In this document: piece after piece, positions 24,234-36,900 of the stretch | How positions within the stretch are numbered: position 1 is the stretch's first letter | Layout of the letters: each line of letters starts with the position of its first letter | Source of the DNA: Trochalopteron elliotii | Lineage: Eukaryota; Chordata; Aves; Passeriformes; Leiothrichidae | DNA: 64,000 nt | Direction: 5' to 3' | Assembly (NCBI GenBank): GCA_024734555.1 | Contig: JANPWX010000097.1 | Coordinates: forward strand, 577,714 to 641,713 | Notes under the pieces: model-generated | What the model was told of the DNA's origin: nothing | Seen by the model: the letters and a program-made list of their open reading frames with translations, nothing else | Databases searched by the model: none | Position numbers and translations under genes: made by a program

Positions 24234-27200
24234 AGTCTGTGTAACAGTGCTCTGGCCTTTTTTAAGAGATGGATCCTCTTACTTAAATCCAGTAATGAAA
24301 ATAACAGGGCCTAAATTAACTTGATAAGACTGTTTTCTATCAATAATTTTGCTACTGACATAGTGCAGGATTGATTTTTGTGGTCTGTGTTATAGCAGCT
24401 TTTAATTATAAGACAGCCTTGGTGCCGCATGAAGTAGGAAAAATGGGCAGTTGCAAAGTCTACAGTGTTTTTTTCATACATATTATAATGGTGGGTTTTT
24501 TTCTTTTCAAAAAAAAGAAAAATAATATTCCTCTGTTTTCAGTGGGGTTTTTTAAACCTTTTACTCATTGAGCACTTTTTGGCTTCTTGAGAAGATGGTT
24601 GCATTGCCTTTGCTCAACAGCTTCCCTTCAAACCCATGAATGTTTTCAGCTCTTTATTACTACTGTGTAGGATTGCATTGTATTTTCATGTCTCCCATAT
24701 TGCTATAATTATGTTTGGGGAATGGAGATGGATGGTTTGCTGAGTGTGTGATTGGTTTCTCCACAGCCCTCACTCAGGGCTGTTTTCTATAATTTAATCA
24801 ATAGAAGGCAGTTGTACAAACAGTAGTTTTTAATTTCCAATTTCAGTTTCAAGTTTCTCATGAAAATTTAATTTTTTAAAAAATATATAAAGCAATTTCA
24901 TTTGCTTTGCCTGAGACATTTTGTGGCAATTGTTTCCCACTCCCTCCTGCGAAACCATGGCACTGACCCTCCTGGACTGACTGGTCCATGCAGACACATG
25001 CACCTGCCATCCTGAAGGCTTGGGGAAGCTACTCTTCCCTCATAAACATTCCAAAATAAACCTTGAAGGGCAGATGCTGCCCCTGAAGTCCAGAAATGTC
25101 TGAAAACTTGGCTGAGAGTAGGGTGAAAGAGACTGTGTGCTGGTCCCAGCTTGGAGCTGGGCTTATGAACCAAGGATGGGAGATGACCTCAAAGCTGTGT
25201 CCTCCAAGGAGGTCAGTGAAAGGACCTTTGCCAGTGCCACAGGAAGTGTTTAGTGGCCACTTTACCCAGCTGTGTGTGGCCCTGGTGGTGGTCAGGCAGC
25301 CCTGCAGCCCCACCAGCCTGCTCCTGGCAAAAGCAGCTGCTGGCTGTGCCCAGTGTGCATCGAGCTGCCAAAGGCTCTGCACATCTGCTTCCTTCCTGCC
25401 TCAGCAGATGGTTCTACAGCCGGGAAAAGCAGCTGGTAATTGGCATCAGCCAGGCTTGGTGCTTGGGAGGAGGAGGATGAAGCAGCAGCAGGGCAAGGGG
25501 TTGAACACAGTAATTTATTTTTTTTACTAGGGAGATGCATGTGCTGCTTCTTTGCACTAGCTTTGCTCCGGGCAAGAGCAGGAATGATGTATGTGCTGCA
25601 AATACAGGGAGTCTGGGAAAGAGCTGTGACTGCTCACTTCTAATGGCCCTGCTCAGCAAAGGGCCACTCTCTCTGTTATTGCTCAGTGGATGTGGTGGAG
25701 CATTATGGTGGGCAGGGCAGGCCACCACAAGCCCTCCTCCTGGGGGTTGGTGGCTCCTGGGGTCAGCCAGCTGAAACCCCAAGTGCTGCCATGCAGTCGA
25801 AAGTGCTGCTATTTCTGCTTTTAGCTGAGCAAACTGCAGTCACACAGAAAATGTGTGCTGGAGCAGAGGGTGAAACCCAGTCACTTGCTCTAAACAAATG
25901 CTGATGCCATTCTGGTGCCAGACCTCCTCCTTGCCTCAGTCCCAATGAGAGCGAAATGGGGAAGCAGGACTGTGTGACTGCTCTGGTTTCAGTTCAGCAC
26001 GGACAGAACTGGCTGTAGCTGCACAGAGCCACAATTGCTGCTAAATATTGCCCATTTTAGCCTTCAGACTGGCCTTAATAAAGTCAAAGGGACTATTCAC
26101 AGGAAAAAGAAGAGCAAGGAGCTGGCTCCTGAGCTTACCTTAAACTTATGTTGTTGCTGTACAGTGGGTTGCATGGGGATTTTCTCCAGTAAATTTTTTC
26201 TTCTCCCCCAAGCAGTGCTTTAGGAGGACCATATTTGCATGTAACCGTATTTCCTATAGCTGTGGGGTCTTTTCAGTTTTATTCTCTGTGTCGCTTTGGT
26301 TCGTGCAGTTTTAATCTGTTTTACTCATTAGCTCTTAACCTGCAATTTTCTATTTAAATTACTTTCTACAGAAAATGTCAGGAAGCTGTGGAGCTCTGTC
26401 TCTTACATGATGTGATTTGATAAAAAAGTAGTGTGCACCTTTCTTTAAACACTGGCTAAGGTTAAAATCTGTGATTCTTGTCTATTTGTTTAAGAACTTA
26501 CACAAAATTGCTGCTATCAGACAATAATAAGAATAATGAAATTTCTATGGAAGGAATTTCTTTTTTATTGTGAACATTACACCTCTTCATTTATTTCAGT
26601 AAATGCCCAATAAAAGTGCAATAAACCCAATACTGTAAATGCACATATAGAGGGCTTGTACTTCAGGCTTTGCAGCTGTCTGGCTTTCCTTTCCTGCTGC
26701 ATGCAGTACCCAGCCTCCTGTGGAGCCAAGGGCTGCCTTTTGGGACCTTCCCAACACAGGCTCAAAAAAACCCACCTTGCCTGTAGCACATGCTGCCCAC
26801 TTGATGCCATGCTTGAGAGAGGGAGGAAAATGCCATAACCACAAAAACCAGCAGTGTCTGATGCCCAAAAGCATGTGGGAAGGAAGTGGGGCAGGGACTG
26901 CAGTCCTGGGAGGGAGAGGGGAGGAAGGGGGTGAGGGCTGTGCTGCCTTGCCCACAGGAAGTGGCTGAGAGCTGTGGTGTGTGGTACTCTGGTAAGTACC
27001 ACAGGTAAACTCACAGGTAAATGTAGAATTTGTGAAAGGAATTAAATTGGAGGGGAAATGGGACCAAACTTTGTGTCAACATCTGCCTGTACTGAAATAG
27101 GTACTAGCCTTTAAACTGGAATTTAACAGGGAAAAATTATACTGTATTTTTATGCCTTGCTCATTTTCTCCTATAAAACCCAATACAAATAGTAAAGCTG

Positions 27201-29039
27201 GGAAGGAAAAAAACTCCAAACAAGCCAACAGATAAATTAAGGTTGAACCAAGCTGAAATAACTTTCCTGTAAGACTGACTGTAACCTTGCACCTATGATA
27301 GTGAGGTGAAAGATGTGATTGCATAGGCAGGGAGATGATAGCAGCACCTCAGCAGCCCCTGTTTCTGCAAGAGCAAATTTGTGTTAGTACCTTCCCAACT
27401 GGCACAACTGCTTCTGCCAAAATTTCCTGGGTACAGAGTCAGTTTTCCCTCCAGTCCCAGCTGGAAGAGTAGACTCTCCTGAACAAGATTAATAGGCCAA
27501 CCTCCAAATTTTAAATCTCAGGCAGGCACCCAAATGTGACTGCTTGCAGGCTTTGCTCACTGAGCTGAGAGTGAGTGTGAGGCAGGGTGGAGTGCAATGG
27601 AGAGAGATCCTCTTTGGATGTGGACATCCTGTGGCAAGCTAATGAGAGCTTAGCCTACAATGCCATAATATTTGCCCTTATAGCCAGAGACTGAGCTGTT
27701 TTCTGAGATTTTTGTCTCTGGCTTCTCTTCCAGAAAAATGACCCCTTAAGGTCAAAAGGGGGTCTTCTCTTTCTGATCCTCTCCTGTGTTCTCCACTGCC
27801 TCACTCACCCTGATTTATACCTGTGTACTGGAGACAAAAATCAGCCTTCCTAGCTGGTAACATTATTTTTTTTAATTTTCTTTTTTTTTAGCTCATTCTA
27901 TGTTTGTTTGAATTTTGATCATATTCTCCTTGAGCCCCATGATGACCTACTGCTGCTGGCTGAGTCAATAATTTCAGCAGCATTTTGGACACCAGAGAAG
28001 CAGCATTATGTGCTGCTGAACAGGTGGCTGGTACAAAGACCCTGTACATGGGGCTTTGTCCTCCCATCTAATGGCCTGTTTGGGCTCCAGGTGGAAAGTT
28101 CTCCTGTGCACAACTTCATGGTGCCAAAAGAGAAATATACAGCTGTTGTTTCAAGGGCTGGATCCATGCTGACCTGCAGCTGGGCAAAAATGCCTCAAAA
28201 ATTATGCCTTGATGAATGGTCTCCCTGCCAGGCCACCGAGAGGCAGCAGAAATGAACAGTTCTCCCAGCAGGTGCCTCCTTAGATCTGGCCACCTGGTCC
28301 CAGCCTGTCTTCTCCTCTTCCCTCTGTGATTTTTAGCTCAGCACAGCAGCACATGCTCCAAAATCCCTCTGGGCAGGGACAGAGCCCTCTACCAGAAGGA
28401 GAAAAGGAGTGGAGATCCTCAGAAATGAAGGTTTACAGGCAACGTGAGCATAGGAAGGAGTGCTCAACATCGAAGTTGAGCTACTATCCCTGTAGTAGGT
28501 GGACCTGGGTGACTGAGGAGGAGGAAAAATTCCTGTGCTTTCATTGTTGTAACAAGAGGATGTGGCTGCTAGATCTGCTCAAACAATACTTGGGAGCTGC
28601 CCACATGCTTCTCCAGGAGGCAACTGATCCTGAGTATGTACTGTGGGACACCACAGTGCTGAAAAGACACTAAGTGCTTGCAATTGTGATACAAGACAAA
28701 TAGATACTTATTCCTGTGTAGTGAAGAGAATACTGCTTAAATATTTAATTGTGTTTTGGTTTACAGTAGTTTACTGGTGTTGAAGCATCCAAAACATGCT
28801 TACAAAATATCAGCATTTTAAAGCTATAAATTATTCTGGTTGATTTTCTTTTTCTCCCTCTAGACAAAAGCAATCATTTGACAACAGGCTCCCTCAAACA
28901 ATGCAGCTCCTGATAATCTCATTACAAGCTAACATCTTCTCTCACAACATATTCTCTCACACGTTGAACCAAACTACTGAGAACGTAGTAATTGATCATT
29001 CATAGATGCAGACTGGTAGCTAACAGCATCCTCACTTAC

Positions 29040-29109
29040 CTTCTAAACACTGAGCACATTTAAAATAAATTCAGGATGTATGCATGCGGAAAACCCAATT
29101 GCAGCCACA
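29040..29109 (-). ncRNA. Candidate non-coding exon, minus strand
   Basis: Read on the minus strand, a long pyrimidine tract 'cttccacttcttgttcatctccag' precedes a 70-base segment that ends at 'ttagaag|gtaagtgagg', an almost ideal donor. All three frames contain a stop, so it cannot be an internal coding exon. It could be an exon of a long non-coding RNA or an untranslated exon. There is no second exon I can attach to it. Confidence 0.2.
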
Positions 29110-30699
29110 CTGGAGATGAACAAGAAGTGGAAGCATGCAGAAGTGCTCGTGAAAAATTCAAATAATGACCCACAGTAGATGTCAGCCTGAGAGGATAACA
29201 CATGCCCTGTAATTACCTTGAAGGGGCTGTAAATGCATGCAATTCTGTCCAAGTAGATATTCCATACAACTGGGTGCTGAAGCCAGGCAAGGAAACTTCT
29301 CCCAGTGTGGCCTCGTGGTCTGTGTGATGCTTCCTTTTCTAGACACATCTGGACTTCAGTCTCCATTGTGTTACTGCTAAAGTGAGCCAATGCAGCTACT
29401 GGATAGGATGAGTATGGTGGGCAGACAGATGAAGGTGGATGTGCCACTGTTTATCTGCTGAGGCTGTCTAGGCTTCCAGGGCCCACTTCAACAGGGAAAT
29501 ATTTTAAAAGTCCATGTTTTAAAAGTATTTTAAAAAAATCTAACAGGTAAAAAAAGTCTATTTACACCTTGTGGATAGCCTAGGGTGTGCTGGATGCTTC
29601 AAGTCACTGACATTTTGGAAACTCGCCCTTTGAATTTGTCATGCTTGACCTGTGATTGCTGCTTTGCATGGGACAGCAGCATGTACATGGTGCTGGTGTG
29701 TTACATGTGCACAGCCCCAGGTGGCCAGGCAAAACAGGAGAGCTATTACAAGCACTGCAGTGCATGGAAATGGCAATTTTACGGACAATACTATGTAGTG
29801 ATTTGTTAAAAGCTGTGATTCTTCAGCAGCTTCTATTGTATCATCATAAACCAACACTCCTGTACAGTGCATTAAGCTGGGTAATTCTGTTGGTTCTTCA
29901 CCAGGGCTGACAAAACTGTGTATCAGATTGCATTGGGTGGGCTGGTGAGCCAAAAGTGCCATCACTCTAAATGGATCATCACAAGAGGAGAAAAAGCCAC
30001 GTGGTCAGCACAGTGTGGGTGTTTTTCAGGGCAAGGGAACACCCTGTGGAAGGGTAAATCCCACTCTTTGCTATGTCAGCCAATGGCTTGCAGGCCTGGA
30101 GTGACTCTACTTCAGCACCAGTGACAATAAGGGCAGAACTTGTCTCTTGGGGTTTAACCATTAGGGCAGGTAAAATGGGAGCTCACTGGTTCCTGTCCCT
30201 GCTCCCCTGATAACTTGCTGCAGAGCATTTGGATTGTAGCTTGACCTCTTTATGCTCTAATTTTCCCTTCAACAGCCTGTGAATATTAGATGTTTTGTTG
30301 AGGTTCTGTGATGCTCTATTAAATGAGGGAACATGCATTAGACTCAGTGGGAATAAGGTGTGCAGCATTATTAGGATGTATACAACTCTATGTTTTCAGA
30401 AATGTTTATATTCCACCTCTTAAATATCTTTTGCTAATGGAACTTGCAAAAAAGCAGGGCAAGCATTGCTAACACAGCTTTGCCACACACTGTCAAGTGC
30501 TTATAAACTCTATTTATAGCTACAGTTAAAGATTCAGACATGCAAGCACTCCATTAAAAGACCACATTAATGAGCCCTCAGAGAAAATATCTCACAAAGC
30601 CTTTTGAGCTTGTAACTGCTCAGTTGTTCAGGGCTTCTTGCTTGTTAACATTCATAAAATATAAATACTGTATCCTAAACACCAGCACTTCGTGGCTCA

Positions 30700-30960
30700 C
30701 AGTGCCTTATCTCCCCAGCAGCGGTGCGAGGGGAGAGGCGGTGGCAGCGCTGGGGTGGCCGAGCCCCGCCGGGGGTGGCCGGGCTGCTCACGTCGCTCAC
30801 CCGCCGCCTTATCGGGGGCTGCCTCTGCTCTGCAGAGCTGCCTGGCAGATTGACTCGCGGGTCACACTATCTGTGAGTATGATTTCAGAGGGAACAATCA
30901 AACCTATTAGCTGAGAGTGGCAGAGCTGGGCCTCCTGGCAGCCGCAGCTCCGGAGCGTAG
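30700..30960 (+). promoter_or_regulatory. Small CpG island with splice donor: candidate promoter and first exon
   Basis: About 20 CpG dinucleotides fall in 260 bases, in a region whose flanks are nearly CpG-free. Near its right side is 'cacactatct|gtgagtatg', a strong plus-strand donor, with the exon end at 30872. This is the usual appearance of a vertebrate promoter with a non-coding first exon. An ATG frame covering it (30570-30914, 114 codons) has no recognisable features. The only plus-strand terminal exon downstream in the window is at 49558-49690, so the two may belong together; that link is inference. Confidence 0.45.
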
Positions 30961-33900
30961 CAAGTATTTAGAGCAAAACCTAATAGATAGAAATCACCGG
31001 AGATCTTTCCCTTTTTCCTTCGACATAAGCTAGCTGATGAGAAGTGTCGTTAGAAAGAGAAAAAAGTTGCTATATTTGATTTGTCATTATTTCCCCATTG
31101 TCCCTTCCTGCCTATGATTACACAGTTCCCATTTTCTCTTCTTTGCCTCTCATAGAATTCCATATTTTAGGCTGTGACAGATGCTCTTGCTTAAATGTTT
31201 TTGATATATGTTTTATCTAAATTGTTTTATCAAGTCTGCATTGTGTAAACAAAAATCCCTGGAGCCCATTTAAGAATAATTGTCTGTAACCTTTAATATT
31301 GCATTTCCATCCATCCACAAGTCACAAAGCACTTGGGCGGTAGAGAAGGCCTTTTCTGTGTTTATATCTGGCTCTCAGCAAGCTGCAGAAGCTGAGGTAG
31401 GGCAAGATCAAGTAACTTCTGTATGCTATTTTCTGGCACATATTAGCAACCAATCTATGTCCTTGTCTTTGTGCTTTTGGTCCTGTAGCCTTTCAAACAG
31501 AAGGTTGTCTCCCAGAAGGAATAATTCTACTCACAAAATGAAAAATAAGGACAGCAGGCTTTAAAAAGCTTCAGGGCAGTTCTTACTGTTCAAATGTGTC
31601 ATTGATTTCAATAGTGCATTAGCAGGCTTGTTAAGCAGGATCTAAAGTGCTGAGCTTTATTTTATGGTGGCAAGTACCTGATTGTTCAAAATATTAGCAT
31701 CTTATTGTGAGAGCAAACTGGCTCATGCCATAAACTGCCCAGTGCTGAGACTGCTGTGCCATTACTGAGTGCCTGATAAAACAGGGTCATTTGTATTCAA
31801 TTGGTGACGTAGGAAGGCAGGGCTGTGACACTTCCTGCTGCTCTCCTCATTAATTTCTCTTTATCTGCCTCGGTCTGTCTGTTGACAGAGCATTCTGTCT
31901 GTCCCATGTCCTGTGCACAGGTTCCTGCTGAGTTCCTCCCCCTGAGTCCCACTGCATTTCTGTCCCATCTGTGGGTGAGACCCACACTGGCTGTGCCAAT
32001 AACCTGGGAGACAGCAAGAAAAATCCTGTGGCCCAGGGGGTGAATCGCTAAGATGGGAAATCTGGGTGGACCAACAGAGTCAGGACATCAGCCACTCAGA
32101 TGGACATCTCCATGTCAGGCAAATCTTTTCTTGACTCCCCGACCATGCTGACTGACCTCCACTAACTAAAAGGGGAGTGTGATCAGATCCCCAGTTCCCA
32201 TGGTCCTGTTCAAACATGTGACAAATTCTTGTGGTATGGAACGACTTTAACAGCAAAGTTCGAAATTCAGTCCAGAGCACCCATCTCACATTTTGTCCCA
32301 TGTGTTGTTAGATAAATCCTTTATGGAGCTGTGGATGAGAAAGCCACCAGGAACAGGCTGTGCCCTGACTCCAGGGTTTTGGTCAGCAAGCATGACCTGC
32401 AGCCCTGACCCTTATCACCTGCAGGCATAGCCAGGGTAGGCTCCTCCATCGGGTGTTCTGGCAGAGATAACACGTCATCAGGGAGCAAGCAGGAGAGCAA
32501 ATGCTGGGGAAAGGGTGGAGGGTTGTGGGAGACGTTAGTTTTGTAACCCATCATCATTTTGTATCTGGCTCTGCAGAAATGGCCCTGTGGGGTTTCAGCA
32601 GGGGAAATATGAGGGGCTGCAGTTCTCATGGACTTCCAGGAGCAGCTGGCAATGGAGCAGGGGCCTGGAGACTTGGGGCTTACAACAGTAGCTGCCTCTT
32701 GCATTCTCTGGGGACTGAGCTTCCAAGAGGTTCATCTCTTCATTTTTTGCACCTGTGTAGGAAGCAAATTCCCACCACTGAGGAATTAAATACTTCAAAC
32801 CACTACAAAGCTGATGGGTCATATCCATGTTCTCCATGCTCTCAGTGGGAAAACAAAGCAAGCTGAATAACTCATGCTATCAGAGTCCAGAGGCCACCTT
32901 GATGGAAGTGATGTTGGCTGCAGGCTGGCCTGGGCTTTAGCTGTGTAAATACATATATGTTAAGCTTCTGTGTGAAAGCAAAAGGGAAAATGAGAAGGAA
33001 TTATGTGGGCAGGTGGAATGAACAAATTGGTGTTGGTGGAGGCAGGACTTGTGTGTGGGACAAAGGGGCTGGAAAGTGTTAAAAAATGGGAAGCTTCTCA
33101 GAGGAAAGCAGCTAAGCTTCTGAGAACAGAAAAAAGTGATAACTTACAGAATTAAGAAAATGTTTTTATTTTCAACTGAATTAGAGTAAAGCACTTAAGT
33201 TCATTCAGAAATACAAATCTTTACTTTTGTACCCTGGTTTCCCTCTCCATAAAATATAAATAATAGCACTTTCGTTACTCACAGCCTGGTGTGAAAATGA
33301 GTTCATTCATTTCTGGGAAGCATTTGTGCTATATGGGAAGTATAGCAAAGACTATGAATATACAGCTAAAGCTGTGGGCTGGCATTGAGGCACTTGGCAT
33401 CTCCCCAGATATGCCATGTATCATGCAAAAGAGCCAAGAGAGGAAGGTATGAAAACACAGGCCAAACTTAATGAGTTCTGAAATCAGGAACATGTGATTC
33501 CCCAAAATTAGAAGTGCAAAAGCTTTGAACTTTCAGAAAACACTGAGAGTTCTCCACACTTCTCAGAACACTGAGAGGGGCATATGTTTTCTAAAAAAAA
33601 CAGCAAAAGGCAATGAAGAGATAGGATGCAGTGGGGAAATACACAAAGATATAGTCCATGGAAATCAAGAAATCTGTATGCTATTGAGAAATAGTTCTAC
33701 TTGGAGTAGAGATGACCACTGTGATTGACTGGGGGAAACAAAATGAGCAATAAAGAGACAAGAATATGAGACTTATAAATCAGCAGGGTCAGTGCTGCAG
33801 GAACAAGTAGAAAAGCTGATGGTGAAAGAATGCAAGAAAATCATCTAAAAAGCTGAGACAGAAGAATAAGAAGGGAAAAGATGTGAACATGATAAAAGTT

Positions 33901-36900
33901 TTTATAAATTTGGTGTGCAAGAAGCTGCAGGTCAGCTGAGGATATAGCCACCATCTTCTTGAGCAACAGGGTGGCTACCTTGACTGAAAGGGGGATATTG
34001 CCTGGAAAGTGAATTACTACTTGTACCTCAATCTTCAGTAGGGAGACGTGAAGTCTGTCACAGTTTCTTGACATTTTCCAAGGACAGGAAAAAAAAATCA
34101 TTAATTCTAAGGCTACCAGGGAATCAAACAATTGACTAAACCCACCTAGATAAAGAATTATTTTAAAAGTGGATTGTTTGCACCCCAGGTTTATCCTAAA
34201 AAATAAATGTTGAAGGAATGAAACCACCTAGGAAACTTAGGCTGACTATGGAACAGGTACCAGAGGAGTTAAGAGGAGACCTTGCTGCACCCCAGCTTTT
34301 AAAGGGAAATAATAGAGGAAGAAGTGTCTATCAGCTCCAGGGAGCACTTAAGACAACTAATTATCATTACTAAACAGATAAAACTGGACCCAAATTCTTT
34401 ACTTAATTTAATAAAAGAAGAAAAAATGGGTTAAGAGGAATAAAAGATTTATTTTAGCATCCTTAGATTTCAAGAGTACAAAGATTCAATGCTCTGTGGG
34501 ACACCACTGAGTAAGGTGGGAGATATGGGATGGAGTTTCTTGATGCTGGGCTTGATTACCTAATCCAGGTGATAAATATGTAGCAAAAATTATTTAGGAT
34601 AGGGGTGGAAAATTGAGTGACATGCTTATGTATTGAACTCTGTTAGCATTGTACATTTGTCACTTGGAAGAAAGAGCACAAGGAAACAAAGACATCAAAG
34701 AAAGAGGCATAAGGGAGAGTGAAGAGGGAGAAGGCTTTTGGAAGCAGAGAATGTTTGCACCGGTATATGGAATTTAACCTGAAAAAATGTCAGGCTGGGA
34801 AAAAGAAAGTCAAGGTAAACGTGCCTTAAGGAGATAGCTGGGCAAGTCAGCATAGGAAAAATATCTGAGGATAGCAGCCAAGTTTCTGTTTGTGTTCCTT
34901 TTTAAGGTTCAGGGTATGAAAGAACTAGGCGTGAATGTTGCAACATCTAATTTTTATGTACTTTGATGGAGTTCATAACCTTAATGCTTGCATTTGCAGT
35001 GCTTGAGGAGGCAGAGCTACCCAGCAATGGAACCCAAATCTTGTTTTATACTAAGCTGGTGATTGCCCTACCAGAAGTGCTGCAGATCCCCAGTAACACA
35101 AGGTGGTTCAGTGGCTCTTTCCATTCAGCAGTGTTTGCTGTGGAACAGGAGCACAGCAGAAGCTGGGCTGCAGGCACACCTGTCAGCTCACTGGTTGCAA
35201 ACTCCTGTCATGAAGGTGATCAGAACAAGCACCTGGGACATGGGGACATTGAGTTCAAAGTTGGGAGTTGCCCTCCCTCCCTGGAGGTGTCTCAGCCCGT
35301 AGATCCCTGTGACACCTTCTTGAATTAGGTCTTTTGGGTTCCTCCTAAGGAAAGCTTTTCTAATTTTTGTGTTGCAATTGGTTCACAGAGAGAACAAGAG
35401 CTGGGCCCAGCAAGACTGTCCTACGTGGTCCAGGTGTCCTCCTGCCAATATTCATATTTCAGCATGATGTGGAAAGTGGGTAAGATTGAACATGTTCATA
35501 TTGAAGTTTTGGGTAGCAGCATTTATCTGCAGAAGGAGGGAGGCAGAAGAGCAGTAAGTAAGGGAAAATGGGCAGCCTTAAGGGCATGTAGGTCTCTAGA
35601 AGAATTTTTGAAGGAAAGAATATTCAGATATATGGAGGTAGGAGAAATTGAAAGAAAATGCTAGATTTCAGCTTACGGCAGTAGATTATGCCAGATTGAC
35701 TGATATCTTTCTTTGATTAAATTGAATTTTATGTCCTAGATAAAGGAAATGCTTACTTCTTTTGCTTAGGAAATGTAGATGTCTGGTGAAACTGGATGAC
35801 TTGAGAATTAAAAAGGAAACTCTGAGACAAAATGATTTGGCTGGTGGGGAAATGACAGTGGGTAGGTTTCAGAGGGGAGGTAATGGAGTGCAGTTAACAC
35901 AGGAGTTTCTGAAGAATCATCTTCAGGACCTCAGTACAAAAAGGAGATAGTGACATTTTCTGCACCTCCTGTATGAACAGAGGGGAAAGGCTGATAGCCC
36001 TGAGCTGATCACAGAATGCTTCTGTGTCGATGGAGGCAGTCAGGCAATCCCAGCTAGACACTGCAGGCAGATGCTTACAGGAGCTGCTACGAACAGCTTG
36101 TTACTGTAAATTATGTGTAGACCAAGGTACAAGGGAGACCATGAGATGCCAGCTGCATTCTCATGCCTGTTTTCATAAATCTAGCCCCCCAAAAAACTGG
36201 CAAAATCCTGACTAACTCCTAACAGTGACAAAACAAATAAGAGATCCTAACTTCTAACCTAACTGCTGTTGGCTTTTACCTATCTTCAAAGCAAATGTTT
36301 TGTATTTCTGTGTGTAGCTAGCAAGAAATGAAGGAACGGCAGAGCTGCTTTGCTATGGCTGCAAAACCTCCTTGAGCATCTTAAACTCTTCCACACTGTC
36401 TAGACCTTTGCAGTAATAACCTTATACTTTCATCTGAAGATGTGGACTACTCTTGTAGGAGATCTTTACCCTAGTGAACTCAGGCAATAGCACACCATGT
36501 GTCAACATGAGGCCAGTCCTACACTTAAGTATTACACAAACTTTATTTTGAAATAGGGTTTACTCTTGATGGACTTAGATGGACAAAACCAGCCCAAATT
36601 TCTTAGTGCTGAGGCAATTTTTACCTCTGAGGGGCTGGGCTTTGTTAAGACAGTCATGCATCCTCAACTTATAATGCATTTGGATCTATAAGTTGCATTA
36701 TAAAAGACTGTTCTATACCATCTTCCTATTTTCCCCTTCTTTTTTTTCCTCTCTTCTCATTAATTTCAATCATGTAATAAGAAAGGCCCAGTTATGCTAA
36801 TTGGTATGAGTCCTCCTCAAGGGCATTGTGAAGCATGAAATAATTCCATTCATTACTGACAATGCAGGGACATGAGTTTTCCCTGGAGGATCTGTTTCAT

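Larger units (their letters stand above)
17300..30690. other. GC-richer intergenic block without a supported gene
   Basis: Base composition rises visibly after the purine tract and stays higher until about 30.9 kb. Frames are longer here simply because stops are rarer in GC-richer DNA: a 266-codon plus frame at 19390-20190 and several of 115-177 codons share no motif and overlap each other on both strands. Two perfect hairpins, an (AT)n tract and a few isolated splice-like segments are listed separately. Confidence 0.5.
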
